A DNA stretch of 64,000 nucleotides from an uncultured Oscillospiraceae bacterium. GTDB lineage: Bacteria; Bacillota; Clostridia; Oscillospirales; Oscillospiraceae. Positions 34,901 through 42,634 of the stretch are shown one piece after another (position 1 is the first letter of the stretch; each line of letters starts with the position of its first letter). The notes under the pieces are model-generated. The model saw nothing but the letters and a program-made list of their open reading frames with translations, ran no database searches and was not told where the DNA came from. Position numbers and translations under genes: made by a program. The stretch spans positions 34,876 to 98,875 of the forward strand of contig CAJUKT010000073.1 of the NCBI GenBank assembly GCA_910587255.1, written 5' to 3'.

Positions 34901-35399
34901 CCGGTACGGGGACGGGGCCAGCGTCACCCTGGCGGGGGTGGTGGCGTCGGTGCGCACCAAGACCACCAAGAACAATACCCTCATGGCCTATGTGGTGCTG
35001 GAGGACGCCACCGGCTCCATGGAGCTGCTGGTTTTTTCCCGGACGCTGACGGAGAGCGGGGCCTACCTGAAGGCCAACCTGCCCGTGGCGGTGTCGGGCC
35101 GGGTGTCTGTCCGGGACGAGAAGGCCCCCCAGCTGATGGTGGACCGGGTAATCCCCCTGGGGGATGCACCCCGCCGGGCGGAGGGGGAGCAGGTATTGTG
35201 GGTGCGCCTGCCCGATGGGGGGGCGTCCTTCAGCTGGTTCAAAAAGCTGCTGAACATGTTCCCCGGGGAAAATCCCGCCGTGGTGTATCTGGCGGACAGC
35301 AAGAAAAAGCTCCAGAGCCACTGCATCCTCCACGACGCTCTGCTGGCGGAGCTGCGGGAGACGTTGGGGGAGGACAGCGTGGTGCTCAAGGCAAGATAG
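31953..35399 (+). CDS. dnaE: DNA polymerase III subunit alpha (DnaE)
   Basis: This is a 1148-residue replicative polymerase. It begins with the PHP domain (FTHLHLHTEYSLLDGACR), then the palm with PDIDIDFCIRRR (catalytic aspartates) and GPGRGSGAGSMVAYCL, the FNKSHSLAYAIVAYQTAWFKY region, and an OB-fold near residues 980-1060. GAGGTG precedes ATG 31953. It stands between whiA and cls. Confidence 0.96.
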   Translation: MAFTHLHLHTEYSLLDGACRIEQLVRRVKELGQTAVAITDHGVMFGVIDFYRACKAAGIKPVIGCEVYVAPRTRFDRVHELDSSARHLVLLCRNEEGYRNLSYMVSMAFTEGFYIKPRIDMELLRAHSGGLIALSACLGGEIPRRLRNGDYEGARAHALEMRELFGEDGYYLEIQDHHLPEQQAVNAGILRLSKETGIPLAATNDCHYLTREDAAMQDVLMCVQTGKLVEDRDRMRFETQEFYVKSEEEMRALFPNCPEAVDNTQKIAELCSVEFQFGTYHLPEFKLPRGEADGDAYFEKLCWQGFERRYPGGGEELRGRLRMEMGVIRQMGFVDYFLIVSDFIGYAKENGIPVGPGRGSGAGSMVAYCLRITDVDPIKYGLIFERFLNPERVTMPDIDIDFCIRRRQEVIDYVSRKYGEDHVVQIVTFGTMKAKAAIRDVGRVLNFPYAEVDNIAKQVPFDIKMTLDKALVLSSGLRDLYNGDERVKELVDMARKIEGMPRNASTHAAGVVITKRPVYEYVPLATNDGQPVTQYTMTTIEELGLLKMDFLGLRNLTVLDDAVKMVQKRQPGFRLEDIPDDDMPVYQMLSEGKTSGVFQMESAGMTGVCVGLKPKSIEDICAIIALYRPGPMDSIPKFLACAQNPALVTYKHPALEPILSNTYGCIVYQEQVIEIFRKLAGYSLGQADMVRRAMSKKKEKDVQRERESFIHGDPVRGIAGCLAGGIPEAVAQSIYDEINDFAHYAFNKSHSLAYAIVAYQTAWFKYRHPREYMAALLTSVLDSQGKVAEYIAECKDGGIALLPPDINESGAAFTVSGENIRFGLAALKGVGVGFTSAVLAEREKGGPFASFPEFCARMFDSDLNKRVLDSLIRSGCFDSLGCRRSQLMRVYESVVDSISRDRRKNLEGQFDLFGGGGEGLSIPTVILPDIPEFSPAELMAMEKETTGLYLSGHPMDEYRRQAQKYGAAPIAAVMAAGEESGPSRYGDGASVTLAGVVASVRTKTTKNNTLMAYVVLEDATGSMELLVFSRTLTESGAYLKANLPVAVSGRVSVRDEKAPQLMVDRVIPLGDAPRRAEGEQVLWVRLPDGGASFSWFKKLLNMFPGENPAVVYLADSKKKLQSHCILHDALLAELRETLGEDSVVLKAR

Positions 35400-35424
35400 G
35401 CGGGCAAGGATCCAAGGAGAGTTC

Positions 35425-36978
35425 ATGAAAAAGAGAAGAGTTCAAAGTAAGATCGGCAAGCTGCTGTTTCACCGCATGGGCATTGTGGCGGTGCTCATCG
35501 CCGCCCAGATTGTGCTGTACGCCGCAGGACTTGTGGTGCTGCGGGACAGCGTGTATTTTGACCGGGTGGAATGGCTGTTTTTGGTCTTGTCGGTGCTGGC
35601 GGCCATGTGGATCGTGGGCAGCCGGAGCAATCCCGGCTATAAGATCGGCTGGCTCATCATTGTGCTGGGGCTGATGCCCTTCGGGTCGCTGGCGTATCTG
35701 CTGCTGGGCGGCAACCACCTGTCCGCCTTTAACCAGCGGCGTCTGCGCTCCATGGAGCGAAAGATCCGCAAAAACCTGAAAAACGAGTGCGGCCGGTCCG
35801 CCTCGCTGGGTGAGCTGATGGGGGAGGACGCGGCCTGTATGGCCCACTACCTGGAGCAGACCACCCACTGCCCCGTCTACGGCAATACCCGCACCAAATA
35901 CTATCCCCTGGGGGATAACTGCTACAATGATATTCTCTGTGCCCTGCGGGGGGCTGAGCGGTATATTTTTATCGAGTATTTCATCATCGAGGAGGGCAAG
36001 CTGTGGAACTCGGTGCTGGACATTTTGCGGGAGAAGGCGGAGCAGGGGCTGGAGGTCCGGGTGATCTATGACGACATCGGCTCTATGGCCACCCTGCCGG
36101 GGGATTATCCCGCCCGGCTGGAGCAGGTGGGGGTGCACTGCCGGGTGTTCAACCGTTTTGTGCCGGTGGTATCCCTGCGGCAGAACAACCGGGACCACCG
36201 AAAGTATATGATTGTGGATGGCCGGGTGGCTTTCACAGGCGGGATCAACATGGCGGACGAGTATATCAACGTCAAGCGCCGGTTTGGGCACTGGAAGGAT
36301 TCCGCCATCCGGCTGGAGGGGGACGCGGTGTGGTCCATGACGGTTTCCTTCCTGGCTATGTGGGATTTCACCCACAGCGAGGAGGAGCATTTCACGCCCT
36401 TCCGCCCCGAACCGGCCCAGGGCGGCGCCCAAGGCTATGTCCAGCCCTATCACGACTGTCCGTGGGATAACGAGGCGGTGGGGCAGTCGGTATACCTGAA
36501 CCTCATCTACCGGGCCAAGCGGTACGTGTATATCACCACGCCCTATCTGGTCATCGACTACTCGCTCACCATGGCGCTGACCAGCGCCGCCAAGTCTGGG
36601 GTGGATGTGCGCATCATCACCCCCCATATCCCGGATAAAAAAACGGTGTTTGAAATGACCCGCTCCTATTATGAGGAGCTGCTGGAGGCTGGGGTACAGA
36701 TCTTCGAGTATGAGCCGGGGTTTATCCACTCCAAAAACTTTGTGGTGGATGACCTGTGGGCCACTGTGGGTACGGTGAACCTGGACTACCGCAGCATGTT
36801 CCTGCATTTTGAAAACGGCGTACTGCTCTACGGCACGCCTTCCGTCCACGACATCCGGGACGACTTCCTGGACACCCAGACCAGGAGCCTGATGGTTACG
36901 CTGGAGGAGTGCCGGTCGATCTCCATGCCCCACCGAACCCTCCGGGATCTTCTGCGGCTGTTTGCGCCGCTGCTGTAA
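35425..36978 (+). CDS. cls: Cardiolipin synthase
   Basis: This 517-residue phospholipase-D-type enzyme joins two phosphatidylglycerols. Two N-terminal membrane helices (residues ~15-90) precede two HKD motifs: HRKYMIVDGRVAFTGG and HSKNFVVDDLWATVGTVN. It follows dnaE by 25 bp and ends at a strong terminator. Confidence 0.94.
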   Translation: MKKRRVQSKIGKLLFHRMGIVAVLIAAQIVLYAAGLVVLRDSVYFDRVEWLFLVLSVLAAMWIVGSRSNPGYKIGWLIIVLGLMPFGSLAYLLLGGNHLSAFNQRRLRSMERKIRKNLKNECGRSASLGELMGEDAACMAHYLEQTTHCPVYGNTRTKYYPLGDNCYNDILCALRGAERYIFIEYFIIEEGKLWNSVLDILREKAEQGLEVRVIYDDIGSMATLPGDYPARLEQVGVHCRVFNRFVPVVSLRQNNRDHRKYMIVDGRVAFTGGINMADEYINVKRRFGHWKDSAIRLEGDAVWSMTVSFLAMWDFTHSEEEHFTPFRPEPAQGGAQGYVQPYHDCPWDNEAVGQSVYLNLIYRAKRYVYITTPYLVIDYSLTMALTSAAKSGVDVRIITPHIPDKKTVFEMTRSYYEELLEAGVQIFEYEPGFIHSKNFVVDDLWATVGTVNLDYRSMFLHFENGVLLYGTPSVHDIRDDFLDTQTRSLMVTLEECRSISMPHRTLRDLLRLFAPLL

Positions 36979-36985
36979 TGGAATG

Positions 36986-37022
36986 GCAAAAGCCCCGGCG
37001 CACCGTGCGCCGGGGCTTTTGC
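36986..37022 (+). terminator. Terminator after cls
   Basis: A 16-bp stem GCAAAAGCCCCGGCGCA is paired with its complement, followed by TTTT within the stem. Confidence 0.85.
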
Positions 37023-37055
37023 AGATGCCGCCTGTGAATATTTTTTCGCCTTTGC

Positions 37056-37084
37056 TTGACAAATTTGAATGAATATGCAATAAT
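37056..37084 (+). promoter_or_regulatory. Promoter upstream of the C69 dipeptidase
   Basis: TTGACA (37056-37061) and AATAAT (37079-37084) have 17-bp spacing. The transcript would have a leader of about 250 nt holding two small overlapping reading frames. Confidence 0.6.
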
Positions 37085-37337
37085 GGCGGATAAGATCCGT
37101 CTTGGAAAGGTTGAGGGATATGAACACGCGGTTTTTGGCGTATTCGCTCCATCCGTATGGCCGGCTGCGACGAGCTGAGCCGGACGGCGGGGCTCGCAGA
37201 TGATTTCACGTTTTATACAAGGAATAATTTTGGCTGGTACTAGCCATTGCCTTGTGAATATATGACACTATAAACGGCATTATTCAGAGGCGGATTTATG
37301 GAAATGTCACAAATAACATGAAGAGAGGTTGAAACGC
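37085..37337 (+). other. Long leader with small reading frames, no clear gene
   Basis: One frame (37120-37203, 27 codons) starts with ATG after GTTGAGGG. A second, shifted by one base, runs to 37242 and would encode MAGCDELSRTAGLADDFTFY and eight more residues. Neither is assigned. The stretch could be a leader peptide or a decayed gene. Confidence 0.3.
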
Positions 37338-39002
37338 ATGAAAAAGCATTTTACCCGGCTTCTGGTCACGGCCCTGGCGGCCTTTCTGCTGCTGAACAGC
37401 GTTGGCAGCGCCTTTGCCTGCACCGGGCTGTACGTCGGCAAGGACGTGAGCGCCGACGGCTCCATCATCATCGCCCGCTGTGAGGACATCGGGGCGGTGT
37501 ACGACAAGCTTCAGACCTATGTGCCCGCCGCGGACGGGGAAGGGCGCACCATGGACGATATCAACGGCTTCTCCTATCCGCTGCCCGCCCACACCTACGG
37601 CTATACCCAGATGGAGGACCATCCTGACGCCGGGGACGGCCTGTACGCCGCTGTTTGCGTCAATGAAAAGGGAGTGGCCATCACCGGCACTGTGTCCGCC
37701 TCCGGCTCCGACGCCTGGAAAGAGGCCGACCCCTATGTGTACGAGGGGCTGCGGGAGGCCGTGATCCCCTGTCTGGCCGCCGCTACCGCCTCCACCGCCA
37801 AGGAGGCTGTGGAGGTGCTGTGCAAGGCGGTGGACACCTACGGCTCCGCCGAGGGTAATGTCATCCTGATGGCCGACCAGAAGGAGGCCTGGATTCTGGA
37901 GATCTATGGCGGCAAGCAGTATGCGGCCATGAAGCTGGCCGATGATCAGGTGGCGGTATTTGGCAACCACTTTATGATCGGGGCCATCGACCCCGAGGAC
38001 ACGGAGAATTTCGTGGTGTCCAAGGACTTTGTAAAAACGCTGGACAAGGCTGAGCTGACCCGCAAGGACGAGGACGGCAAGGTGCTGGCCGCCCAGTCCG
38101 TGTGCGACGGGAAGCGCGGCGACGGCTCCAACCTGCGCAACTGGGGCGGTATGCACCTGCTGGCCCCCTCTCTGGCCGGGGATGAGTACGATACCGACAC
38201 CTTCTACCCTCTGCTGTATACGCCCGATGAGAAGGTGACCCTTCAGGATGTGTTTGAGGTCTACCGCTGCCGCTATGAGGGCACTGCCTACGACCTGAAC
38301 AAGGAGGGACAGGAGGGCAATCGGGCCATTGCTGTGTCCGGCACCCCCGACACCCACGTGATCCAGCTCTTTGACGACATGCCTGCCGCCTATTCTGCCG
38401 TCACCTGGCTGGCTCTGGCCGGCGGTGAGCACAGCGTTTTCTTCCCTGAGCTGTCCGGAGCCACCCAGCTGCCCAAGGCCCTGGGCCTGGCCGCTGAGAG
38501 CTACGATGCCGAAAGCGCTTACTGGGCCTTCAAGCGGATCTGCGGCCTGGCGGACACCAACCGCGCACTGTACAGCGAGGGCGTTCAGGACTTCTGGAAG
38601 CTCCAGGAAGAGGTCTATATCGCCCAGCTCGGCCAGCAGCTGGCTGAGCTGAAGAAGCTGGCCGAGACTGATCCCGCCGGGGCGGTCAAGTATGTGAATA
38701 CGCACCTGGCCAACAATGTGGACGACCTGATGAAGAAGTCCGACGCCCTGTTCGGCGAGCTGCTGACGCTGGTGAGCCGGAACGCGGGCTATGCGGCCGA
38801 CCGGGCCAAGGCCTTTGAGCCTAACGTGCCCCTGCGCACCGCCGCCGAGGCCAAGGGCTACACCGTGAGCTGGAACGCCGCCGCCAAGGCCGTGACCCTC
38901 ACCAAGGGCGCCACCACCAAGACCGTCTCCACCACCGATGGCAGCGCCGTGGTCATTGACGGCGTGACCTATGTGCCGTACTCCTTCGTGAAGGAGCTGT
39001 AA
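37338..39002 (+). CDS. Secreted C69-family dipeptidase with stalk domain
   Basis: This 554-residue protein has a signal peptide ending AFA, directly before Cys28 (ACTGLYVGKDVSADGSIIIAR), the N-terminal nucleophile of family C69 peptidases. The Ntn-hydrolase core runs to about residue 480. The last ~50 residues (VSWNAAAKAVTLTKG, VPYSFVKEL) form a copper-amine-oxidase-like stalk domain, which often attaches exported proteins to the cell envelope. AGAGAGG precedes ATG 37338. It probably cleaves dipeptides at the cell surface. Confidence 0.9.
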   Translation: MKKHFTRLLVTALAAFLLLNSVGSAFACTGLYVGKDVSADGSIIIARCEDIGAVYDKLQTYVPAADGEGRTMDDINGFSYPLPAHTYGYTQMEDHPDAGDGLYAAVCVNEKGVAITGTVSASGSDAWKEADPYVYEGLREAVIPCLAAATASTAKEAVEVLCKAVDTYGSAEGNVILMADQKEAWILEIYGGKQYAAMKLADDQVAVFGNHFMIGAIDPEDTENFVVSKDFVKTLDKAELTRKDEDGKVLAAQSVCDGKRGDGSNLRNWGGMHLLAPSLAGDEYDTDTFYPLLYTPDEKVTLQDVFEVYRCRYEGTAYDLNKEGQEGNRAIAVSGTPDTHVIQLFDDMPAAYSAVTWLALAGGEHSVFFPELSGATQLPKALGLAAESYDAESAYWAFKRICGLADTNRALYSEGVQDFWKLQEEVYIAQLGQQLAELKKLAETDPAGAVKYVNTHLANNVDDLMKKSDALFGELLTLVSRNAGYAADRAKAFEPNVPLRTAAEAKGYTVSWNAAAKAVTLTKGATTKTVSTTDGSAVVIDGVTYVPYSFVKEL

Positions 39003-39012
39003 AAGGGATAGA

Positions 39013-39046
39013 AGAGGGCCCGTGCGCGCAGCGCACGGGCCCTCTT
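39013..39046 (+). terminator. Terminator between the dipeptidase and clpB
   Basis: AGAGGGCCCGTGCG pairs with CGCACGGGCCCTCT, followed by TTTC; it probably serves both convergent genes. Confidence 0.8.
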
Positions 39047-39071
39047 TCACATAGGGGCGGTGGCGGGATTT

Positions 39072-41666
39072 TCACCGAACCGCCAGCCCGCCGTCCGCTG
39101 CGTCCACAGTCAGGGTGGAGACGGGGGCGGCCTCCCCGGCGATGATCCGGCGGCCCACCAGATTTTCCACGGTGTGCTGGAGATACCGGCGCAGGGGCCG
39201 GGCTCCGTACATGGGATCGTAAGCGGCCTCCAAAATCAGCGACTTAGCGGTGTCTGTGAGCTCCACCCTCAGCCGTTTGTCCTCCAAACGGCGGTTGAGC
39301 CCGGCCAGGAGCAGGTCGATAATATGGTAGATATTGTCCCGGGTCAGAGGCCTATAGAACACAATCTCGTCCAGCCGGTTGAGGAACTCGGGCCGGAAGG
39401 AGCGCTTCAGGAGCTCCTCGGCCTGGGTGCGGGCTTCGGCGGAGATATCTCCGTCCGGGCCGATGCCGTCCAGCAGGTACTGGCTGCCCAGGTTGGAGGT
39501 GAGGATGATGACGGTATTTTTGAAGTCTACCGTCCGGCCCTGGCTGTCGGTGATGCGCCCGTCGTCCAGCACCTGCAAGAGCACGTTAAATACATCCGGG
39601 TGGGCCTTTTCCACCTCGTCGAACAGGATGACGCAATAGGGATGGCGGCGCACCGCCTCGGTGAGCTGGCCTCCCTCTTCGTAGCCCACGTATCCCGGAG
39701 GGGCGCCGATGAGCCGGGAGACAGAAAACTTTTCCATATACTCGCTCATGTCGATGCGCACCAGATTTTTCTCACTGTCAAACAGGGCCTCGGCCAGCGC
39801 CTTGGCCAGTTCGGTCTTACCAACCCCGGTGGGGCCCAGGAACAGGAAGGAGCCGATGGGCTTTTCAGGGTCGGCGATGCCTGCCCGGGAGCGGAGAATG
39901 GCCTCGCTCACCAGCCGCACCGCCTCATCCTGGCCCACAACCCGCTGATGCAGGATATCCTCCAGGTGGAGCAGCTTCTCCCGCTCGCCCTCCATCAGCT
40001 TGGACACCGGGATACCCGTCCACCGCTCCACAATACGGGCGATCTCCTCCTCAGTCACCTTGTCCCGGAGCAGGTTGTCCTCCTTAGACTGGGCGGCAAA
40101 GCCCTCCTGCTCCTCCAACTGCTTTTTGAGCTCCGGGATGGTCCCATATTGAAGCTGGGCGGCCTTTTCCAGGTCATACTCCCGCTGGGCTTTCTCCAAT
40201 TGGGCGTTGGCTTCCTCCAGCTCCTCCCGCAGCTTCTGAACCCTGCCGATGGCGTTCTTTTCATTCTCCCACTTGGCCTTGCCCGCGTTAAACTCGTCCC
40301 GCAGCCCGGCCAGTTCCCGCTGAATGTCTGCCAAACGGGCCCGGGAGAGCTGGTCGTCCTCCTTTTTCAGGGCTGCCTCCTCGATTTCACATTGGATAAT
40401 TTTGCGGGAGATCACGTCCAGTTCGGTGGGCATGGAGTCCATCTCGGTGCGGATCAGCGCACACGCCTCGTCGATGAGGTCAATGGCCTTGTCGGGGAGG
40501 AAGCGGTCTGTGATATAGCGGTTGCTGAGGGTGGCGGCGGCCACAATGGCCCCGTCGGTGATTTTTACGCCGTGAAATACCTCATAACGCTCTTTGAGGC
40601 CCCGGAGTATGGACACCGCGTCCTCCACCGTGGGCTCGGACACCATGACAGGCTGAAAACGGCGCTCCAGCGCGGCGTCCTTCTCGATATACTGGCGGTA
40701 CTCGTTGAGGGTGGTGGCGCCGATGCAGTGGAGCTCACCCCGGGCAAGCATTGGCTTGAGCAGATTGCCCGCGTCCATGGCCCCCTCGGTCTTGCCCGCG
40801 CCCACGATGGTGTGCAGCTCGTCGATGAACAGCAGGATGCGGCCCTCGGACTGCTTGACCTCGTTGAGCACGGCCTTCAGCCGCTCCTCAAACTCTCCCC
40901 GGTACTTGGCCCCGGCGATGAGCGCCCCCATGTCCAGGGCGAAGATGGTCTTGTCCTTCAAACCTGCGGGTACGTCCCCCTTGACGATGCGCTGGGCCAG
41001 CCCCTCGGCGATGGCGGTTTTGCCCACGCCGGGTTCGCCGATGAGGACGGGGTTATTCTTACTCTTGCGGGACAAAATACGGATCACGTTTCGGATTTCA
41101 TCATCCCGGCCGATCACCGGGTCCAGCTTGTTCTGCCGGGCCCGCTCTACCAGGTCGGAGCCATACTTTTTCAGCGCCTCATAGGTTTCCTCCGGGTTGT
41201 CGCTGGTCACGCGCTGGTTTCCCCGCAGGGCGGCCAGGGCCTGCATGACCGCCTCCTTGTCCACATGGTAGGTCCGAAACAGCTCCTTTAAGCGGGCCTC
41301 CGCCGTGTCGATGAGGGCCAGGAGAAGGTGCTCTACCGATACAAATTCGTCCTTCATGCTCCCTGCGATGGTGAGGGCCTGATTCAGCGCCCTGTCTACG
41401 CCGGGGGCGACGTATACCTTGTCCGCCTCCCGGCCGGAGCCGGACACCTTGGGCAGAAGCTCCACCTCATGGCGGGCGGCGGCCCGGAAGGATTCCAGAG
41501 TAAGGCCCATGTGGGTGAGCAGTTGGGGGATAAAGCCGCCCTCCTGGTCCAACAGGGCCAGCAGCAGGTGGGGCTGCTCAATCTGCTGATTGCCGTACTG
41601 GGCGGCGAGATTTTGGGCGTTCTGGATGGCCTCCAGGGATTTTTGGGTAAATTGGTTCATGTTCAT
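39072..41666 (-). CDS. clpB: ATP-dependent disaggregase ClpB
   Basis: This 864-residue chaperone resolves aggregated protein with DnaK. An N-terminal Clp domain, two AAA+ modules (Walker A GEPGVGKTA and GPTGVGKTE) and a middle coiled-coil (around residues 400-520, EEAALKKEDDQLSRARLADI) are visible. The first start with a sound context is the ATG at 41666 (MNMNQFTQ). A perfect CIRCE site lies about 110 bp upstream, so HrcA very likely represses it. Confidence 0.96.
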   Translation of the reverse strand: MNMNQFTQKSLEAIQNAQNLAAQYGNQQIEQPHLLLALLDQEGGFIPQLLTHMGLTLESFRAAARHEVELLPKVSGSGREADKVYVAPGVDRALNQALTIAGSMKDEFVSVEHLLLALIDTAEARLKELFRTYHVDKEAVMQALAALRGNQRVTSDNPEETYEALKKYGSDLVERARQNKLDPVIGRDDEIRNVIRILSRKSKNNPVLIGEPGVGKTAIAEGLAQRIVKGDVPAGLKDKTIFALDMGALIAGAKYRGEFEERLKAVLNEVKQSEGRILLFIDELHTIVGAGKTEGAMDAGNLLKPMLARGELHCIGATTLNEYRQYIEKDAALERRFQPVMVSEPTVEDAVSILRGLKERYEVFHGVKITDGAIVAAATLSNRYITDRFLPDKAIDLIDEACALIRTEMDSMPTELDVISRKIIQCEIEEAALKKEDDQLSRARLADIQRELAGLRDEFNAGKAKWENEKNAIGRVQKLREELEEANAQLEKAQREYDLEKAAQLQYGTIPELKKQLEEQEGFAAQSKEDNLLRDKVTEEEIARIVERWTGIPVSKLMEGEREKLLHLEDILHQRVVGQDEAVRLVSEAILRSRAGIADPEKPIGSFLFLGPTGVGKTELAKALAEALFDSEKNLVRIDMSEYMEKFSVSRLIGAPPGYVGYEEGGQLTEAVRRHPYCVILFDEVEKAHPDVFNVLLQVLDDGRITDSQGRTVDFKNTVIILTSNLGSQYLLDGIGPDGDISAEARTQAEELLKRSFRPEFLNRLDEIVFYRPLTRDNIYHIIDLLLAGLNRRLEDKRLRVELTDTAKSLILEAAYDPMYGARPLRRYLQHTVENLVGRRIIAGEAAPVSTLTVDAADGGLAVR

Positions 41667-41728
41667 GGAAAATTCACGCTCCTTTGGGCGGATGGGAGAT
41701 CCACCGCCTGTCTGTATGTTCAATTGTT

Positions 41729-41734
41729 AGTATA
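41729..41734 (-). promoter_or_regulatory. Possible -10 box of clpB
   Basis: TATACT on the minus strand lies 62 bp before the clpB start. No clear -35 stands at the right distance, so the call is weak. Confidence 0.35.
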
Positions 41735-41773
41735 CCCTCATCTCCCCGGATTTCATGAACTGCCTGTAAACAA

Positions 41774-41800
41774 TTAGCACTCTCACAAAGAGAGTGCTAA
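41774..41800 (-). promoter_or_regulatory. CIRCE operator (HrcA site)
   Basis: TTAGCACTC, nine bases, GAGTGCTAA matches the CIRCE consensus exactly. HrcA binds such sites to repress heat-shock genes; here it stands alone in front of clpB. Confidence 0.93.
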
Positions 41801-41928
41801 AAAGGGGCGCTGACCCGCCGGGCGCGGCGCGGGTGGATCGAAGCGGGGGCGAAGCCCAGAGGCCCTGGAAAGGGCCGGTTTATGGGAAAGCCGCACGCTG
41901 CGGACAGGCGAAGCATGGCGGTGCCAGA

Positions 41929-42585
41929 TTATCTGCACAGCTCCAAAAATACCCGGAACAGCGCCCCGCCGTCCACCGTGTCGGTTCTTGCCAGCTCCCC
42001 GGTCATCCGCTCCGGGTGGAACTGGACGCAGACAAGGGGGAGGGTTTCGTGCTCCACAGCTTCCACCACCCCATCCTCAGACCAGGCCGTACCCCGCAGC
42101 CCCCGTCCCAGCCGCCCAAGGCCCTGATGGTGGCTGCTGTTTACAGGGAACACCGGGCCGTACAGCTGGTGGAGGAGGGTTCCCTTTTCCGCCCGGATGA
42201 GGTGAAGCTGGTCACCCCCGTCCCTTTGGTGAAAGGGGACCAGCTCGGGCCCCAAGTCCTGGATAAGGGCACCCCCTAGCCATACGTTCACCACCTGGAG
42301 CCCCCGACAGATGGCAAGAACGGGCCTTCCAGCTTGGCAGAAGGCGTCCAGCAGGGCCAGCTCCGCCTGGTCCCGCGCCCGGTCAATGCTGCGGGACCCC
42401 CGGTTTTCCTGGCCGAACAGGGATGGATCCATATCCTCCCCGCCGGCGAGGAGCAGGCCGCTGTAAGACGACGGGCGGGGGGCGGGAAGATAGCGGGCGT
42501 CCCCGTCCCCTCCGGCGGTGCGCAGGGCGTTGAGATAGTTTCCGGCGTCCCCGCCGCCTGTGGAGATTAAGATTTTTGGCCTCAT
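41929..42585 (-). CDS. Class I glutamine amidotransferase / gamma-glutamyl-GABA hydrolase-like protein
   Basis: This 218-residue protein of the PuuD-like peptidase C26 group has LLLAGGEDMDPSLFGQ, the nucleophile elbow RPVLAICRGLQVVNVWLGG, and VCVQFHPERMT as the His-Glu part of the triad. It is preceded on the same strand by the SpoVB-type gene 49 bp away. The natural substrate is uncertain. Confidence 0.85.
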   Translation of the reverse strand: MRPKILISTGGGDAGNYLNALRTAGGDGDARYLPAPRPSSYSGLLLAGGEDMDPSLFGQENRGSRSIDRARDQAELALLDAFCQAGRPVLAICRGLQVVNVWLGGALIQDLGPELVPFHQRDGGDQLHLIRAEKGTLLHQLYGPVFPVNSSHHQGLGRLGRGLRGTAWSEDGVVEAVEHETLPLVCVQFHPERMTGELARTDTVDGGALFRVFLELCR

Positions 42586-42634
42586 GACGCATACTCCCCT
42601 TTGTCCGTTTCAATGACCGCCCTTGACCGGCGGG

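Noticed and set aside
39060..41291. A 743-codon plus-strand frame opposite clpB
   Set aside because: Shadow of clpB; no ribosome site and no domain.
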